Source: an uncultured Cellvibrionales bacterium (GTDB lineage: Bacteria > Pseudomonadota > Gammaproteobacteria > Pseudomonadales > Dasaniaceae). Taken from it: DNA of 64,000 nt. The stretch lies in NCBI GenBank assembly GCA_913019905.1, contig CAJVZD010000009.1, positions 1 to 64,000 on the forward strand, read 5' to 3'. Shown here piece after piece: positions 34,796-44,292 of the stretch; positions within the stretch are counted from its first letter, which is position 1; every line of letters starts with the position of its first letter. The notes beneath the pieces were generated by a model. It did not search any database and was not told where the DNA came from. It saw only the letters and a program-made list of their open reading frames with translations. The position numbers were made by a program, and so were the translations under genes.

Positions 34796-36028
34796 TTAGT
34801 AATATCGATCCTTAAGGACGAGAAATGCACGGTCTGTAATTTCAAGTGCTTGTTTAATATCTTGTTCGGTATGGCCACCGTTAAAAAACATGTTATGGCG
34901 AGGATGGAGATAGAGGCCTAATTTCATCGCTTCTTCCGTAAAGAGGTTCCCCCTTTCTTTATTGTTAATACTGTCATCGGCAAACAGGATTAGCGGCATT
35001 TGCGCCGGCCCACTTTGACTAACAGGAATGCCATAACTATTGGCTTGTTGTTTGAGACCAGTTCTAAAAGTTTCACCCAATGCTTCTATGCGCTGGATGA
35101 CGTTTTCTGAACGGATGAGATCGAGGGTCGTGGAAGCCGCGACCATCGATGCGGCGGTAAACCAGAAAGAACCGGTAGTAAAAACGGACCGCGCTGCTTT
35201 TTTATATTTATCGTTGCCTAAAATTGCAGCTAAAGAGTAACCGTTTGCTATGGCTTTACTCCATGCAGATAAGTCGGGTTGTACGTCTAATAGCTCCCAA
35301 CTAGCGCCTTCAGATAATCTGAAGCCCGCGCGGACCTCATCAACGATGAGTGCTGCATCAAGTTCATCGCACCGTTTTCGTAAGTATTGAGCAAAGTCAG
35401 CGCTGGGTAACTCCTGATCGACAATATTGTCATGCTTGAAGGCGGAAACCAGGACTCCCGCTAAATCTGAGCCGGCTTCGTTAATGGCATTTTCAACACT
35501 TTGAATATCATTAAAGTTATAGTGTATGAGATTCTCTTTGTCTCCTTTCGTTGTCCCCGCGGGAGCCGGCGTGCACCACGGAGCCGCGCCGTGATAAGCG
35601 CCTTTAGCAACCAGGATTTTAGATTTGTTGTTGCGAGCACGGGCGATTGAGACGCAGATAGTGGTGGCGTCTGTGCCATTCTTGGCAAAAAGACTCCAGT
35701 CCGCGTGTTTTACCATTGTACAAAATTTCTCTGCCAGTTCCACGATGATGGGTGACGGACCGTTGAAGCAATCGCCTTTTTTTAATTGTTGGGCTACTGC
35801 TTCGTCCACCTTTGCGTGGCAGTGGCCAAGAATTATGGGGCCGTAGCTCGACATAAAATCGATATATTCGTTGCCATCGGTATCCCAAATGTGACCACCT
35901 TTGCCGCGGTTAAAAAATTGCGGGAAGGAGTGGGGCAGTTGCCAGGTGCTTTGGTGTCCGTACATGCCTCCAGGTATCACTTTGGCAGCACGTTCTTTCA
36001 AAAGTAAGTCATTATTGTTGTTAGTCAT
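34796..36028 (-). CDS. Class III aminotransferase, glutamate-1-semialdehyde aminomutase-like
   Basis: PLP enzyme of 410 residues. The N-terminal VIPGGMYGHQ and DTDGNEYIDFMSSYGPIILGH resemble GSA 2,1-aminomutase. The PLP lysine is in SAWSKAIANGYSLAA and the preceding aspartate is in LIVDEVRAGFR. The region that reads EPVAGN in true HemL is replaced by SAFKHDN. It is therefore probably a GSA-AT-like aminotransferase or aminomutase of another pathway rather than the haem enzyme. It stands alone, divergent from glpQ, with no biosynthetic partner, so the substrate cannot be assigned. Confidence 0.85.
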   Translation of the reverse strand: MTNNNNDLLLKERAAKVIPGGMYGHQSTWQLPHSFPQFFNRGKGGHIWDTDGNEYIDFMSSYGPIILGHCHAKVDEAVAQQLKKGDCFNGPSPIIVELAEKFCTMVKHADWSLFAKNGTDATTICVSIARARNNKSKILVAKGAYHGAAPWCTPAPAGTTKGDKENLIHYNFNDIQSVENAINEAGSDLAGVLVSAFKHDNIVDQELPSADFAQYLRKRCDELDAALIVDEVRAGFRLSEGASWELLDVQPDLSAWSKAIANGYSLAAILGNDKYKKAARSVFTTGSFWFTAASMVAASTTLDLIRSENVIQRIEALGETFRTGLKQQANSYGIPVSQSGPAQMPLILFADDSINNKERGNLFTEEAMKLGLYLHPRHNMFFNGGHTEQDIKQALEITDRAFLVLKDRYY

Positions 36029-36392
36029 GAAGAGATATTCCAGTCGATTATGTCATTGAGATTGGCACATTATTTAGCTATCACGGTCAAGATTAAAAGC
36101 GCAGTCCGCATATGTCCAGAGCAATGAATTAAGTATCGTCCATAGTTGGGATTGGTCTGTCCGACTGTTTGGCGACTCAGCCGCGATGAGACAGCTGTGT
36201 AAATCGGTATGCTACAGGTATATGTTAGCTGAGCAAGTAGCATCATCGAGGTTTCAGCGCCTATTGCGCAGGCTACATTTTCATAATCAGTATAGACCCG
36301 ATGGTTTGGGTGCCAACAGAGGAGGTTTACATAATTTCTTATTGCAATATCCCCTTATTCATAGCACTCTAAATAAAATGACTGGAGTTCAT
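36029..36392. other. Divergent intergenic region upstream of glpQ
   Basis: The glpQ frame is open upstream to 36186, but that extension has no secretion-signal character and sits before the real signal peptide. No operator is evident by eye. Confidence 0.35.
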
Positions 36393-37436
36393 ATGAACAA
36401 TAAAAAACGATCGCGATTTGCGATTATCAGCCTGGGGATATTGACAATGCTGACATCATTTTCGGCTTATTCTGAACAACCGTTGGTTATTGCTCATCGT
36501 GGAGCGAGTGGTTATCTTCCAGAGCATACCATTGCTGCGAAAGCCATGGCCTATGCAATGGGTGCCGATTACATCGAGCAGGACGTCGTCATGACGAAGG
36601 ATGACCATCTCGTCGTTCTTCACGATCATTATTTAGACGAAGTCACCGACGTGCAAAGCAAATTTGCGGAGCGTAAAAGATCCGATGGCAGATATTACGT
36701 CATTGACTTTACTCTGGCTGAAATTCGTACCCTGGATGTATCTGAACGGTACTTTGTAAAAGCCGGAGAAAAGAAGCCTGTGTTTCCAGAGCGGTTTCCC
36801 CTTAATCAGGCACGCTTTAAAGTTCATACACTGGCAGAGGAAATCGAACTCATTCAGGGCTTAAACAAGTCGACAGGTAAAGATGTGGGCGTTTATACCG
36901 AGGTTAAAAGTCCCAGTTTTCATTTGCAGCAAGGTAAGGATTTAAGTCTTGAGGTACTGAAGGTTCTACAGACGTACGGTTATACTGGCAAGCAAGATAA
37001 GGCGTATTTTCAATCCTTTGAAATTGAAGATCTAAAACGTGTCGCAGAGAAATTATTGCCTTCACTAAAAATGGACATGAAACTAATACAATTAATGGGT
37101 GATGAAAGTTACTACGATGAGATTACCACTAAAAGCGGAATAAAGAATTTGGCCCAATATGTAGACGGAATTGGTCCTAGTATTGGAATGATTGTTGATA
37201 ACCATTCCACAGCCGAACAATTAGAATTCAGCGACTTGGTACAAAATGCACACGAGCATGGATTATTGGTCCACCCTTATACTTTCCGCAAAGAAAGAAT
37301 GGCGATGCCCGCTTATGCCACAAGCTATGAAGACTTACTTGATATTTTCATAAATCAAGTCAAGGTTGACGGTGTTTTTACCGATTTCACAGATCTCACG
37401 GTTGAGTTTATCCATTCAAATAATACTACACAATAA
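36393..37436 (+). CDS. glpQ: Glycerophosphodiester phosphodiesterase, periplasmic
   Basis: Hydrolyses glycerophosphodiesters from phospholipid breakdown to glycerol 3-phosphate and an alcohol. The start is ATG 36393 with GGAG five bases upstream, giving 347 residues (E. coli GlpQ 358). A signal peptide covers about residues 1-25. The catalytic GDPD motif is VIAHRGASGYLPEHT, with EQDVVMTKDDHLVVLHDHYLD supplying the metal and second histidine. glpT follows 79 bases on, so the pair produces glycerol 3-phosphate in the periplasm and imports it. Confidence 0.95.
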   Translation: MNNKKRSRFAIISLGILTMLTSFSAYSEQPLVIAHRGASGYLPEHTIAAKAMAYAMGADYIEQDVVMTKDDHLVVLHDHYLDEVTDVQSKFAERKRSDGRYYVIDFTLAEIRTLDVSERYFVKAGEKKPVFPERFPLNQARFKVHTLAEEIELIQGLNKSTGKDVGVYTEVKSPSFHLQQGKDLSLEVLKVLQTYGYTGKQDKAYFQSFEIEDLKRVAEKLLPSLKMDMKLIQLMGDESYYDEITTKSGIKNLAQYVDGIGPSIGMIVDNHSTAEQLEFSDLVQNAHEHGLLVHPYTFRKERMAMPAYATSYEDLLDIFINQVKVDGVFTDFTDLTVEFIHSNNTTQ

Positions 37437-37515
37437 TTCGACGGTATGCTTTTCGACTCATGGCACGGTAACTGATTCGTACAGGCTGATCTCACACAAG
37501 TGGCAAAAATAAATT

Positions 37516-38856
37516 ATGATTGGGATTTTTAAACCAGCTGTTCATAAAGACGGTCTGTCCGATGAGGCAATCGATGAAAGTTATCCGAAGCTCCGGCTCC
37601 AGGTATTTTTAGGTATATTTATCGGGTATGCGGGGTATTATCTCGTCCGAAAGAATTTCACTTTAGCTATGCCCAGTTTAATCGAGGAGGGCTATACCAA
37701 AACAGAACTTGGTTTCGCACTTTCGGGAGTCGCGATTGCGTACGGTTTGTCAAAGTTTATTATGGGTAGTGTTTCTGATAGGAGCAATGCCCGGGCCTTT
37801 ATGTCCTTTGGCTTAATGGCATCGGCGCTGATTATGATTGTTATGGGTACCGTACCCATAGCTACGAGTTCTGTGTCGGTCATGTTTTGTTTGTTATTGG
37901 CCAACGGTTGGTTCCAAGGAATGGGCTGGCCGCCGAGTGGCAGGGTGATGGTTCACTGGTTTTCGCCGGCTGAACGCGGTACTAAAATGGCTTTGTGGAA
38001 TGTCGCACATAATGTCGGTGGTGGGTTGGTAGGTCCGATCGCGATTTTGGGTATGGCTATTTTTTCGGACTATCATTCAATATTTTACTTTCACGGCGTT
38101 ATTGCTCTGTTCGTCGCGCTTTATATTTATCTGACCGTGAGGGATACCCCGCAATCCGAGGGCTTACCGACGATTGAGAAGTACCATCAAAATTACCCAA
38201 CAGCTTTTGCTTACGATGAAAGCCACGAGAAGGAATTTTCGGCTAAGGAGATTTTTCTTGATTACGTGTTAAATAACAAACTGCTATGGGCCATTGCGAT
38301 CGCAAACGCCTTTGTCTATTTGGTGCGTTACGGTGTGTTGGATTGGGCTCCTACTTATTTGTCAGAAGTGAAAGGGTTTTCCTTCGAAGAATCAAGCTGG
38401 GCATACGCCTTTTATGAATGGGCTGGTATCCCGGGTACGCTTATTTGCGGTTATATATCAGATAAGTACTTTCGCGCTTCCCGATCGCCTGTATTGATCA
38501 TCTTTATGCTGATCACCATGATTTGCGTCATTGTCTATTGGCTTAACCCGCCGGGCAACCCCGGCATCGATATTGCGATGTTGATTACCATTGGATTCTT
38601 TATCTATGGTCCAGTAATGCTTATTGGTCTTTTTGCCCTCGATTTGGTTCCCAAAAAAGCCGCTGGAACTGCCGCTGGGTTTACCGGGTTGTTTGGTTAT
38701 GTTGGTGGCGCTGTTGCCGCCAACGTAGCAATTGGCTACGTTGTTGATCGTGCGGGTTGGGACGCTGGCTTTATGTTAATTGTCGGCGCCTGCCTGATGG
38801 CGATTATCCTGGTTTCTTTCACTATAAAAGCTGAACGGCGAGCCAACAATGTTTAG
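37516..38856 (+). CDS. glpT: Glycerol-3-phosphate transporter
   Basis: Major facilitator of the organophosphate:phosphate antiporter family, 446 residues and 12 transmembrane helices. The N-terminal GYAGYYLVRKNFTLAMP and the family region NGWFQGMGWPPSGRVMVHW, with the substrate arginine in YLVRK and a second in YLVRYGVLDW, are characteristic of GlpT. Imports sn-glycerol 3-phosphate in exchange for phosphate. Downstream of glpQ, it completes a glycerophosphodiester scavenging pair. Confidence 0.95.
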   Translation: MIGIFKPAVHKDGLSDEAIDESYPKLRLQVFLGIFIGYAGYYLVRKNFTLAMPSLIEEGYTKTELGFALSGVAIAYGLSKFIMGSVSDRSNARAFMSFGLMASALIMIVMGTVPIATSSVSVMFCLLLANGWFQGMGWPPSGRVMVHWFSPAERGTKMALWNVAHNVGGGLVGPIAILGMAIFSDYHSIFYFHGVIALFVALYIYLTVRDTPQSEGLPTIEKYHQNYPTAFAYDESHEKEFSAKEIFLDYVLNNKLLWAIAIANAFVYLVRYGVLDWAPTYLSEVKGFSFEESSWAYAFYEWAGIPGTLICGYISDKYFRASRSPVLIIFMLITMICVIVYWLNPPGNPGIDIAMLITIGFFIYGPVMLIGLFALDLVPKKAAGTAAGFTGLFGYVGGAVAANVAIGYVVDRAGWDAGFMLIVGACLMAIILVSFTIKAERRANNV

Positions 38857-38938
38857 ATAGTGGCGTGCTCTATAGGTTTCGACATATTGGGTAGTACTTA
38901 ATCGTGCACGAATTCCGTTTGCTACTGGTGTAAATTCG

Positions 38939-38995
38939 CCGCGAGCTGTCGAATGTCGATACCCCCTTTGTTTGAGAGTTGTCGCTAGCTCGCGG
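38939..38995. repeat. Inverted repeat with long loop upstream of the alanine symporter gene
   Basis: Perfect nine-base arms CCGCGAGCT (38939-38947) and AGCTCGCGG (38987-38995) enclose 39 bases. It lies about 110 bases before the symporter start and 80 bases after glpT. It could be a structured leader or a transcript end; no T tract follows and it does not show glycine-riboswitch motifs. Confidence 0.45.
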
Positions 38996-39108
38996 GCGGG
39001 ATACAATTCCTCTGCAGCCTGTAATGATCGTGCCTGCCTTACATTTCCGATGATTCGACTATTCGCTAATAACCAGTAGCTAAAAATAATAATGATGGAG
39101 ATCTTTCT

Positions 39109-40590
39109 GTGTTAGATTTTGTGAACGAACTAAACGGCTACATTTGGAGTCCGGCACTGATATATCTGTGTTTGGGTGCCGGATTGTTTTTTTCTGTTTT
39201 AACGCGGTTTGTTCAAGTTCGCTTTTTCAGGGAAATGTGGCGTCTGTTGTTTTCGGGTAAAAGTTCAGACAAAGGCATATCTTCGTTTCAAGCTTTAGCG
39301 GTTTCACTTTCTGGGCGAGTTGGGACGGGAAATATAGCGGGTGTTGCGGCAGCCATCGGATTCGGCGGTCCCGGCGCAGTTTTTTGGATGTGGATAGTGG
39401 CTTTCTTGGGGGCAGCGACCGCTTATATCGAGTCGGCGAATGCGCAAATCTTCAAAGAGGAGATTGATGGTTCGTACCGCGGGGGGCCGGCCTATTATAT
39501 TGAGAAAGCCTTAGGACAAAAGTGGTATGCGTGGATTTTTGCTATCGCTACCATCCTTGCCTGTGGATTGATGTTGCCTACCGTTCAGTCCAACAGCCTT
39601 GGTAACGCCATCGAAATGGCCTTTGGAACCGGGGCTATGATAGAAACCGATTTCGGCTTATTGAGTTCAGCGAAAGTCTATACGGCTGTTGGAATTGTAT
39701 TATTGCTAGGGTTTATCGTATTTGGAGGCGTCAAGCGTATTGCTCACTTCACGCAGGTCGTGGTGCCTTTCATGGCTTTAGCCTATATCATCGTGGCGTT
39801 CTCAATTATAGGTTTGAATATTGATAAATTCTTTGAAGTCTTGCAACTGATTGTTAGTGATGCTTTTTCGCCAATGGCGGGTTTTGGGGCAGCAATAGGC
39901 TGGGGCGTTAAGCGCGGAGTCTATTCGAATGAAGCGGGGCAGGGAACAGGACCGCACGCCGCCGCCGCCGCTGAGGTTGATCATCCCGCTCAGCAAGGCT
40001 TGGTTCAAGCCTTTTCTGTCTACATCGACACTCTATTTGTCTGTACGGCAACAGCCTTTATGATCCTGATAACCGGGTCTTATAATGTTCATGGCGCCGG
40101 AGATACTTTTATCGTTCAGAACTTAGCTGCAGACATCGCCGCAAATAGTCCGGCATACACACAGATTGGCGTTGAAAGCATACTCCCCGGTTTGGGGCAG
40201 CCATTTGTAGCACTTGCGCTGTTCTTCTTTTCGTTTACCACTATATTGGCTTACTACTTTATCGCCGAAGCAAATGTGGTGTATTTGAATCGAACCTTCA
40301 AAATCCCCGCGCTGAAATCTGTTCTAAAAATATCAATTATGGCTTCGACATTCTATGGAACCGTTAAAGCAGCTGATATCGCTTGGGGGCTTGGTGACAT
40401 CGCGGTCGGCATGATGGCCTGGCTGAATATAATTGCCATAGTTATTATGTTTTTCATTGCCAAACCGGCGATAAAAGCCCTGAAAGATTATGAAGAGCAA
40501 AAGAAGGCTGGTGTAGAGAATTACACTTTTGATCCGATTAAACTGGGCATTAAGAATGCAACCTTCTGGGAAAACAGGCAAAAAAAGTAA
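39109..40590 (+). CDS. Alanine or glycine:cation symporter (AGCS family)
   Basis: Sodium- or proton-coupled amino acid carrier of 493 residues with about ten membrane helices. The family signature region GRVGTGNIAGVAAAIGFGGPGAVFWMW is complete, and GQGTGPHAAAAAEVDHPAQQG lies in the middle loop. The GTG start at 39109 has GGAG eight bases upstream. It is a single-gene unit. Alanine and glycine are the usual substrates. Confidence 0.94.
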   Translation: MLDFVNELNGYIWSPALIYLCLGAGLFFSVLTRFVQVRFFREMWRLLFSGKSSDKGISSFQALAVSLSGRVGTGNIAGVAAAIGFGGPGAVFWMWIVAFLGAATAYIESANAQIFKEEIDGSYRGGPAYYIEKALGQKWYAWIFAIATILACGLMLPTVQSNSLGNAIEMAFGTGAMIETDFGLLSSAKVYTAVGIVLLLGFIVFGGVKRIAHFTQVVVPFMALAYIIVAFSIIGLNIDKFFEVLQLIVSDAFSPMAGFGAAIGWGVKRGVYSNEAGQGTGPHAAAAAEVDHPAQQGLVQAFSVYIDTLFVCTATAFMILITGSYNVHGAGDTFIVQNLAADIAANSPAYTQIGVESILPGLGQPFVALALFFFSFTTILAYYFIAEANVVYLNRTFKIPALKSVLKISIMASTFYGTVKAADIAWGLGDIAVGMMAWLNIIAIVIMFFIAKPAIKALKDYEEQKKAGVENYTFDPIKLGIKNATFWENRQKK

Positions 40591-41162
40591 ACAGAAACAG
40601 AAAGAATTGCTAATGTCCTGACGAAGCTCATTATTTTAATGTCGGGGCCGGGAAATTTTAATTATTGTGCCCTACTGTTTTTCCCTGTTAGTGTTCGCAC
40701 AATTAAAATTCGCGTCATTTAGGCCGCTTTTCCCCTTCGTGCGAGCCACAATAGTACGGGTGTAATATCGGCGAATTGGCTACAGCCGCTGCAAAGGGAA
40801 AGTTGAAACGATTCATCACAAATGGGATTTCGTCAGGAGCCTTGGACGACAAATTTAACTGCCTTTTCGAATGTCAGGTGCTCGGGGAACAGTTATCTCC
40901 GCTGATAGGGGCCCCACTGAATAATCAACAAGTTAGTGTCTTTCCAGAAACAGTGCATTTTCTGAAGGTCGGGATTGCTGTAATATTACCACCCAACATA
41001 GGATGCAACGGAAAAACCCGACCTACACAAAAATCACGAATTATAATACGATATTTTTGACGGCCACATGTGACGCCTAAAAAGCAAGCATTTAAATCAC
41101 CTAAGACTAGTTATTCCTGAATAAATGAGTTTCTATTAATAACAATATTAACGGGAAATACG
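40591..41162. other. Intergenic region upstream of the DUF4212-SSS pair
   Basis: No gene is supported; a 94-codon frame from a TTG at 40776 has no ribosome binding site. An imperfect inverted repeat pairs 40654-40670 (AATTTTAATTATTGTGC) with 40697-40710 (GCACAATTAAAATT), with a three-base bulge and a 26-base loop, 65 bases after the symporter stop. Confidence 0.4.
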
Positions 41163-41564
41163 ATGACAGAAACAAAAAAAGATGGCGATAACGAGCTGAA
41201 TACCGACGACGAGACTTATCACCATGACGCCGCGAATCTGCCACAGCGTGGAGAACACGATTCTGATACCTTGAATGAGCAGAAAGTCGGAGAATATTGG
41301 CGTGAGAATATTCGTTTGTTAGTTAAGCTGCTGCTTGTCTGGTTTATCGTCTCATTTGGATTTGGGATTCTATTGGTTGATTTTTTGAATGAGTTCAGTT
41401 TTTTTGGAATGAAACTGGGTTTTTGGTTTGCACAACAAGGTGCCATTTACGTATTTATTATCCTGATCTTTACTTATGTCGTGCGTATTAATCAAATCGA
41501 GCGCCGTTTTGGCATAGATGATACGGAAGACGTTAGCTCAGATACAAATAATAATAAAAAATAG
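41163..41564 (+). CDS. DUF4212 protein, small subunit of a sodium/substrate symporter
   Basis: 133 residues. An acidic, hydrophilic N-terminus (about 1-40) is followed by the DUF4212 core with the KVGEYWRENIRLLVKLL entry and two membrane helices (about 50-75 and 85-108). It precedes the SSS transporter gene by eight bases, the arrangement seen for two-subunit SSS symporters in which DUF4212 is the small subunit. Substrate unknown; acetate or other carboxylates are common for the family. Confidence 0.9.
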   Translation: MTETKKDGDNELNTDDETYHHDAANLPQRGEHDSDTLNEQKVGEYWRENIRLLVKLLLVWFIVSFGFGILLVDFLNEFSFFGMKLGFWFAQQGAIYVFIILIFTYVVRINQIERRFGIDDTEDVSSDTNNNKK

Positions 41565-41572
41565 GGGATTTC

Positions 41573-43345
41573 ATGTCTACGCAATTGCTAACATACATTG
41601 TTGTGGGGTTAAGTTTCGCTCTCTATATCGGTATTGCGATATGGTCGCGTGCTGGCACCACGAAAGAGTTCTATGTAGCCGGTGGAAATGTCCACCCCAT
41701 CGCAAATGGTATGGCTACAGCAGCGGACTGGATGAGTGCTGCGTCATTTATTTCCATGGCGGGAATTATTGCTTTTTCAGGGTACGACGGTTCTGTCTAT
41801 TTGATGGGTTGGACCGGAGGATACGTATTGCTGGCACTACTGCTGGCGCCATATTTACGTAAGTTTGGACAGTTCACTGTGCCGGATTTTATCGGCGAGC
41901 GTTACTATTCGAAATCCGCGAGAGTCGTTGCCGTAATTTGTTTGATTTTTATTTCATTCACCTATGTTGCGGGTCAAATGCGGGGAGTAGGCGTTGTCTT
42001 CTCAAGATTTCTTGAAGTTGAAATTACGACGGGCGTTTTAATAGGTATGACTGTCGTGTTTTTCTATGCGGTAATGGGCGGCATGAAAGGCATTACCTAT
42101 ACTCAGGTCGCCCAATTTTGTGTGTTGATCTTCGCTTATATGGTACCGGCAATTTTCATATCGATATTGATTACTGGTAATCCAGTACCCCAGTTGGGTT
42201 TTGGCTCAGAGGTGGCGGATGGGTCAGGTTTAACGGTCCTGGAAAAGCTGGATAGGGTGCTACTGGATTTCGGATTTACGCCCTATACCGAAAGTAATAA
42301 AAGCACTATCGATGTTTTCGCCATTACGATGGCCTTAATGGTAGGCACAGCGGGTCTACCGCACGTTATCGTGCGTTTTTTTACCGTGCCAAAAGTTTCG
42401 GACGCGCGTAAATCAGCGGGTTATGCTTTGATATTCATAGCGATTCTCTATACGACAGCACCGGCGGTCGGCGCATTCGCGCGGTTGAACTTTATTGAAA
42501 CCGTACACAATACGTCCTACCAGGAAGCTCCAGCTTGGGTTAAGACCTGGGAAGGTATCGGCTTGATCGCATGGTTAGATAAAAATAATGATGGGAAAAT
42601 ACAATATGCAGCGGGCAGCCCTTTTGAAGGAGCGCCTAATTTCACATCAGAAAAAGGTGCCAGCGGACAGTTGCAGGTGAATAATATAGCTAATGATAAT
42701 GCAAACGAAATCTATGTCGACCGCGACATCATGGTGTTGGCTAATCCCGAAATTGCCAATTTACCACCCTGGGTAATTGCGTTAGTTGCTGCGGGCGGTT
42801 TGGCTGCGGCTTTATCGACTGCTGCGGGATTGTTACTAGTGGTCTCAACGTCGATTTCACATGACTTGTTGAAAAAAACGCTTGCGCCCGACATTTCCGA
42901 AAAACAGGAGCTTTTCTATGCGCGTCTTGCGGCTGCAGTTGCCGTAGGGGTGGCAGGATACTTAGGTATTAACCCACCGGGGTTTGTTGCGCAAGTCGTC
43001 GCTTTTGCTTTTGGGCTCGCTGCGGCGTCATTGTTTCCCGCGATTTTTCTAGGTATTTTTGTCCGCAACATGAATAGAGAGGGTGCGATTGCCGGCATGT
43101 TAAGCGGACTTATATTTACCTTTAGCTATATTGCCTATTTCAAGTTTGTTAATCCGGCTGCGAATAATGCAGCGCATTGGTGGTTGGGCATTTCACCTGA
43201 AGGAATTGGGACATTGGGCATGATGGTTAATTTTGCTGTCGCGTTTACGGTTTGTCGGTTTTGTAATGAGCCACCCGATCGCGTGAAGGCTCTGGTTGAT
43301 GATATTCGTATTCCATCAGGTGCAGGAATAGCGCATCATCACTAA
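41573..43345 (+). CDS. Sodium:solute symporter, large subunit (VC_2705/ActP-like)
   Basis: SSS-family carrier of 590 residues with about 13 membrane helices. Typical segments are EFYVAGGNVHPIANGMATAADWMSAASFI near the N-terminus and GTAGLPHVIVRFFTVP. A hydrophilic loop of about 100 residues (about 315-385) includes an acidic DKNNDGKI stretch resembling a calcium-binding loop. Paired with DUF4212 upstream, it belongs to the family close to the acetate permease ActP. A monocarboxylate is a likely substrate by homology. Confidence 0.92.
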   Translation: MSTQLLTYIVVGLSFALYIGIAIWSRAGTTKEFYVAGGNVHPIANGMATAADWMSAASFISMAGIIAFSGYDGSVYLMGWTGGYVLLALLLAPYLRKFGQFTVPDFIGERYYSKSARVVAVICLIFISFTYVAGQMRGVGVVFSRFLEVEITTGVLIGMTVVFFYAVMGGMKGITYTQVAQFCVLIFAYMVPAIFISILITGNPVPQLGFGSEVADGSGLTVLEKLDRVLLDFGFTPYTESNKSTIDVFAITMALMVGTAGLPHVIVRFFTVPKVSDARKSAGYALIFIAILYTTAPAVGAFARLNFIETVHNTSYQEAPAWVKTWEGIGLIAWLDKNNDGKIQYAAGSPFEGAPNFTSEKGASGQLQVNNIANDNANEIYVDRDIMVLANPEIANLPPWVIALVAAGGLAAALSTAAGLLLVVSTSISHDLLKKTLAPDISEKQELFYARLAAAVAVGVAGYLGINPPGFVAQVVAFAFGLAAASLFPAIFLGIFVRNMNREGAIAGMLSGLIFTFSYIAYFKFVNPAANNAAHWWLGISPEGIGTLGMMVNFAVAFTVCRFCNEPPDRVKALVDDIRIPSGAGIAHHH

Positions 43346-43349
43346 AAAA

Positions 43350-43988
43350 TCATCGACATTTTACTCGGTTCCAAGTTTCGGAACTTAAGGAATCTAAAGG
43401 ATTGGGTTCCGACACTAAAAAGCACTTACCGTTTATTTTTGTGTAGGTACTCATGCCATTCAATCCACTATTTCCATAGGTAGACGGGCCGAGATCCATC
43501 CTCTCGATGTTAGTGGTGCTGGTTTCGGAATTTTTTATTATTTCTAAAAGTTCGCCATTCATAATGGTCGCCCCGTTAGGCGTCGTACCGCCTCGCTGGA
43601 AAGGCTGACGGTTTGGCGCTTCCCTCGAATAGTCACTATTTTCGAAGCTGAGGTCTAGTTGCTGGGCGGGTATCTTTATCGACTTTTCGGCAATGATTGA
43701 TTTACGCGAAGGTGTAACGGTATTTTTCTTGCGGTGCTCGGTATGTCTAACAGGTTTAGTTATTAGCGAAGGCAATGATTGATCTGGCGTCGTTGTTTTT
43801 GGTGGATGATAAGAATTTAGAGTAAAGCGGTGCTCTTCTGTTCGCGAAGGGATAACCGTGTTGCTGTTGGTAAAAAAATAATTGACTATAACAATGATCA
43901 TTGCGTGCAATACGCAGGAGACAAGCACGGCGATGAGAATGATTTGATCGTGTTTATAATTATTGCGAATGTGGTTAATTAGATTCAT
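43350..43988 (-). CDS. Membrane-anchored protein of unknown function
   Basis: 212 residues. A single membrane helix near residues 17-38 is followed by a basic, proline- and threonine-rich linker (about 50-115). This shape resembles TonB or energiser-type anchor proteins but has no TonB C-terminal domain. The C-terminus contains two cysteines (NGKCFLV and NRVKC) that may form a disulfide in the periplasm. The stop lies four bases from that of the convergent SSS symporter gene. No family assigned. Confidence 0.6.
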   Translation of the reverse strand: MNLINHIRNNYKHDQIILIAVLVSCVLHAMIIVIVNYFFTNSNTVIPSRTEEHRFTLNSYHPPKTTTPDQSLPSLITKPVRHTEHRKKNTVTPSRKSIIAEKSIKIPAQQLDLSFENSDYSREAPNRQPFQRGGTTPNGATIMNGELLEIIKNSETSTTNIERMDLGPSTYGNSGLNGMSTYTKINGKCFLVSEPNPLDSLSSETWNRVKCR

Positions 43989-44131
43989 TCAAAACCAGAT
44001 CAGAAAACGAGGTTGACAGTTGTATGACAGACTAACGGAAGGGCAAATAGTTCCAATTTCTCCTTAAAGTCTGAACGGTCTTTCGAATTTCAAATGATGC
44101 TTGAGTCTCTGAGCGGTGATTGCCAACCCTC

Positions 44132-44235
44132 GTTGTGAGTTCTGGTTGTGAGTTCTGGTTGTGATCTCTGGTCGTGAACCGCGATTGTGAAACCCAGTCG
44201 TGAAACTGGATCATGCACACGGCTCGTGCACACTG
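44132..44235. repeat. 13-bp degenerate tandem repeat, eight copies
   Basis: Eight consecutive 13-base units begin at 44132. The first two are identical (GTTGTGAGTTCTG), the next four follow the pattern RTYGTGA with drift, and the last two keep only part (ATCATGCACACGG, CTCGTGCACACTG). The period is not a multiple of three. It lies in the gap between the PQQ dehydrogenase stop and the start of the anchor protein gene on the same strand. Confidence 0.8.
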
Positions 44236-44292
44236 ATAAACTGGGTTCATCCACACGGTAAAATTTGCTGTCGAATGGTAAGTGCTATAGGT

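Noticed and set aside
38857..39108. Possible glycine riboswitch before the alanine/glycine symporter
   Set aside because: The conserved glycine-aptamer core bases were not found; only a simple inverted repeat is present.
40776..41060. 94-codon frame from a TTG before the DUF4212 gene
   Set aside because: No ribosome binding site, no domain, implausible composition.
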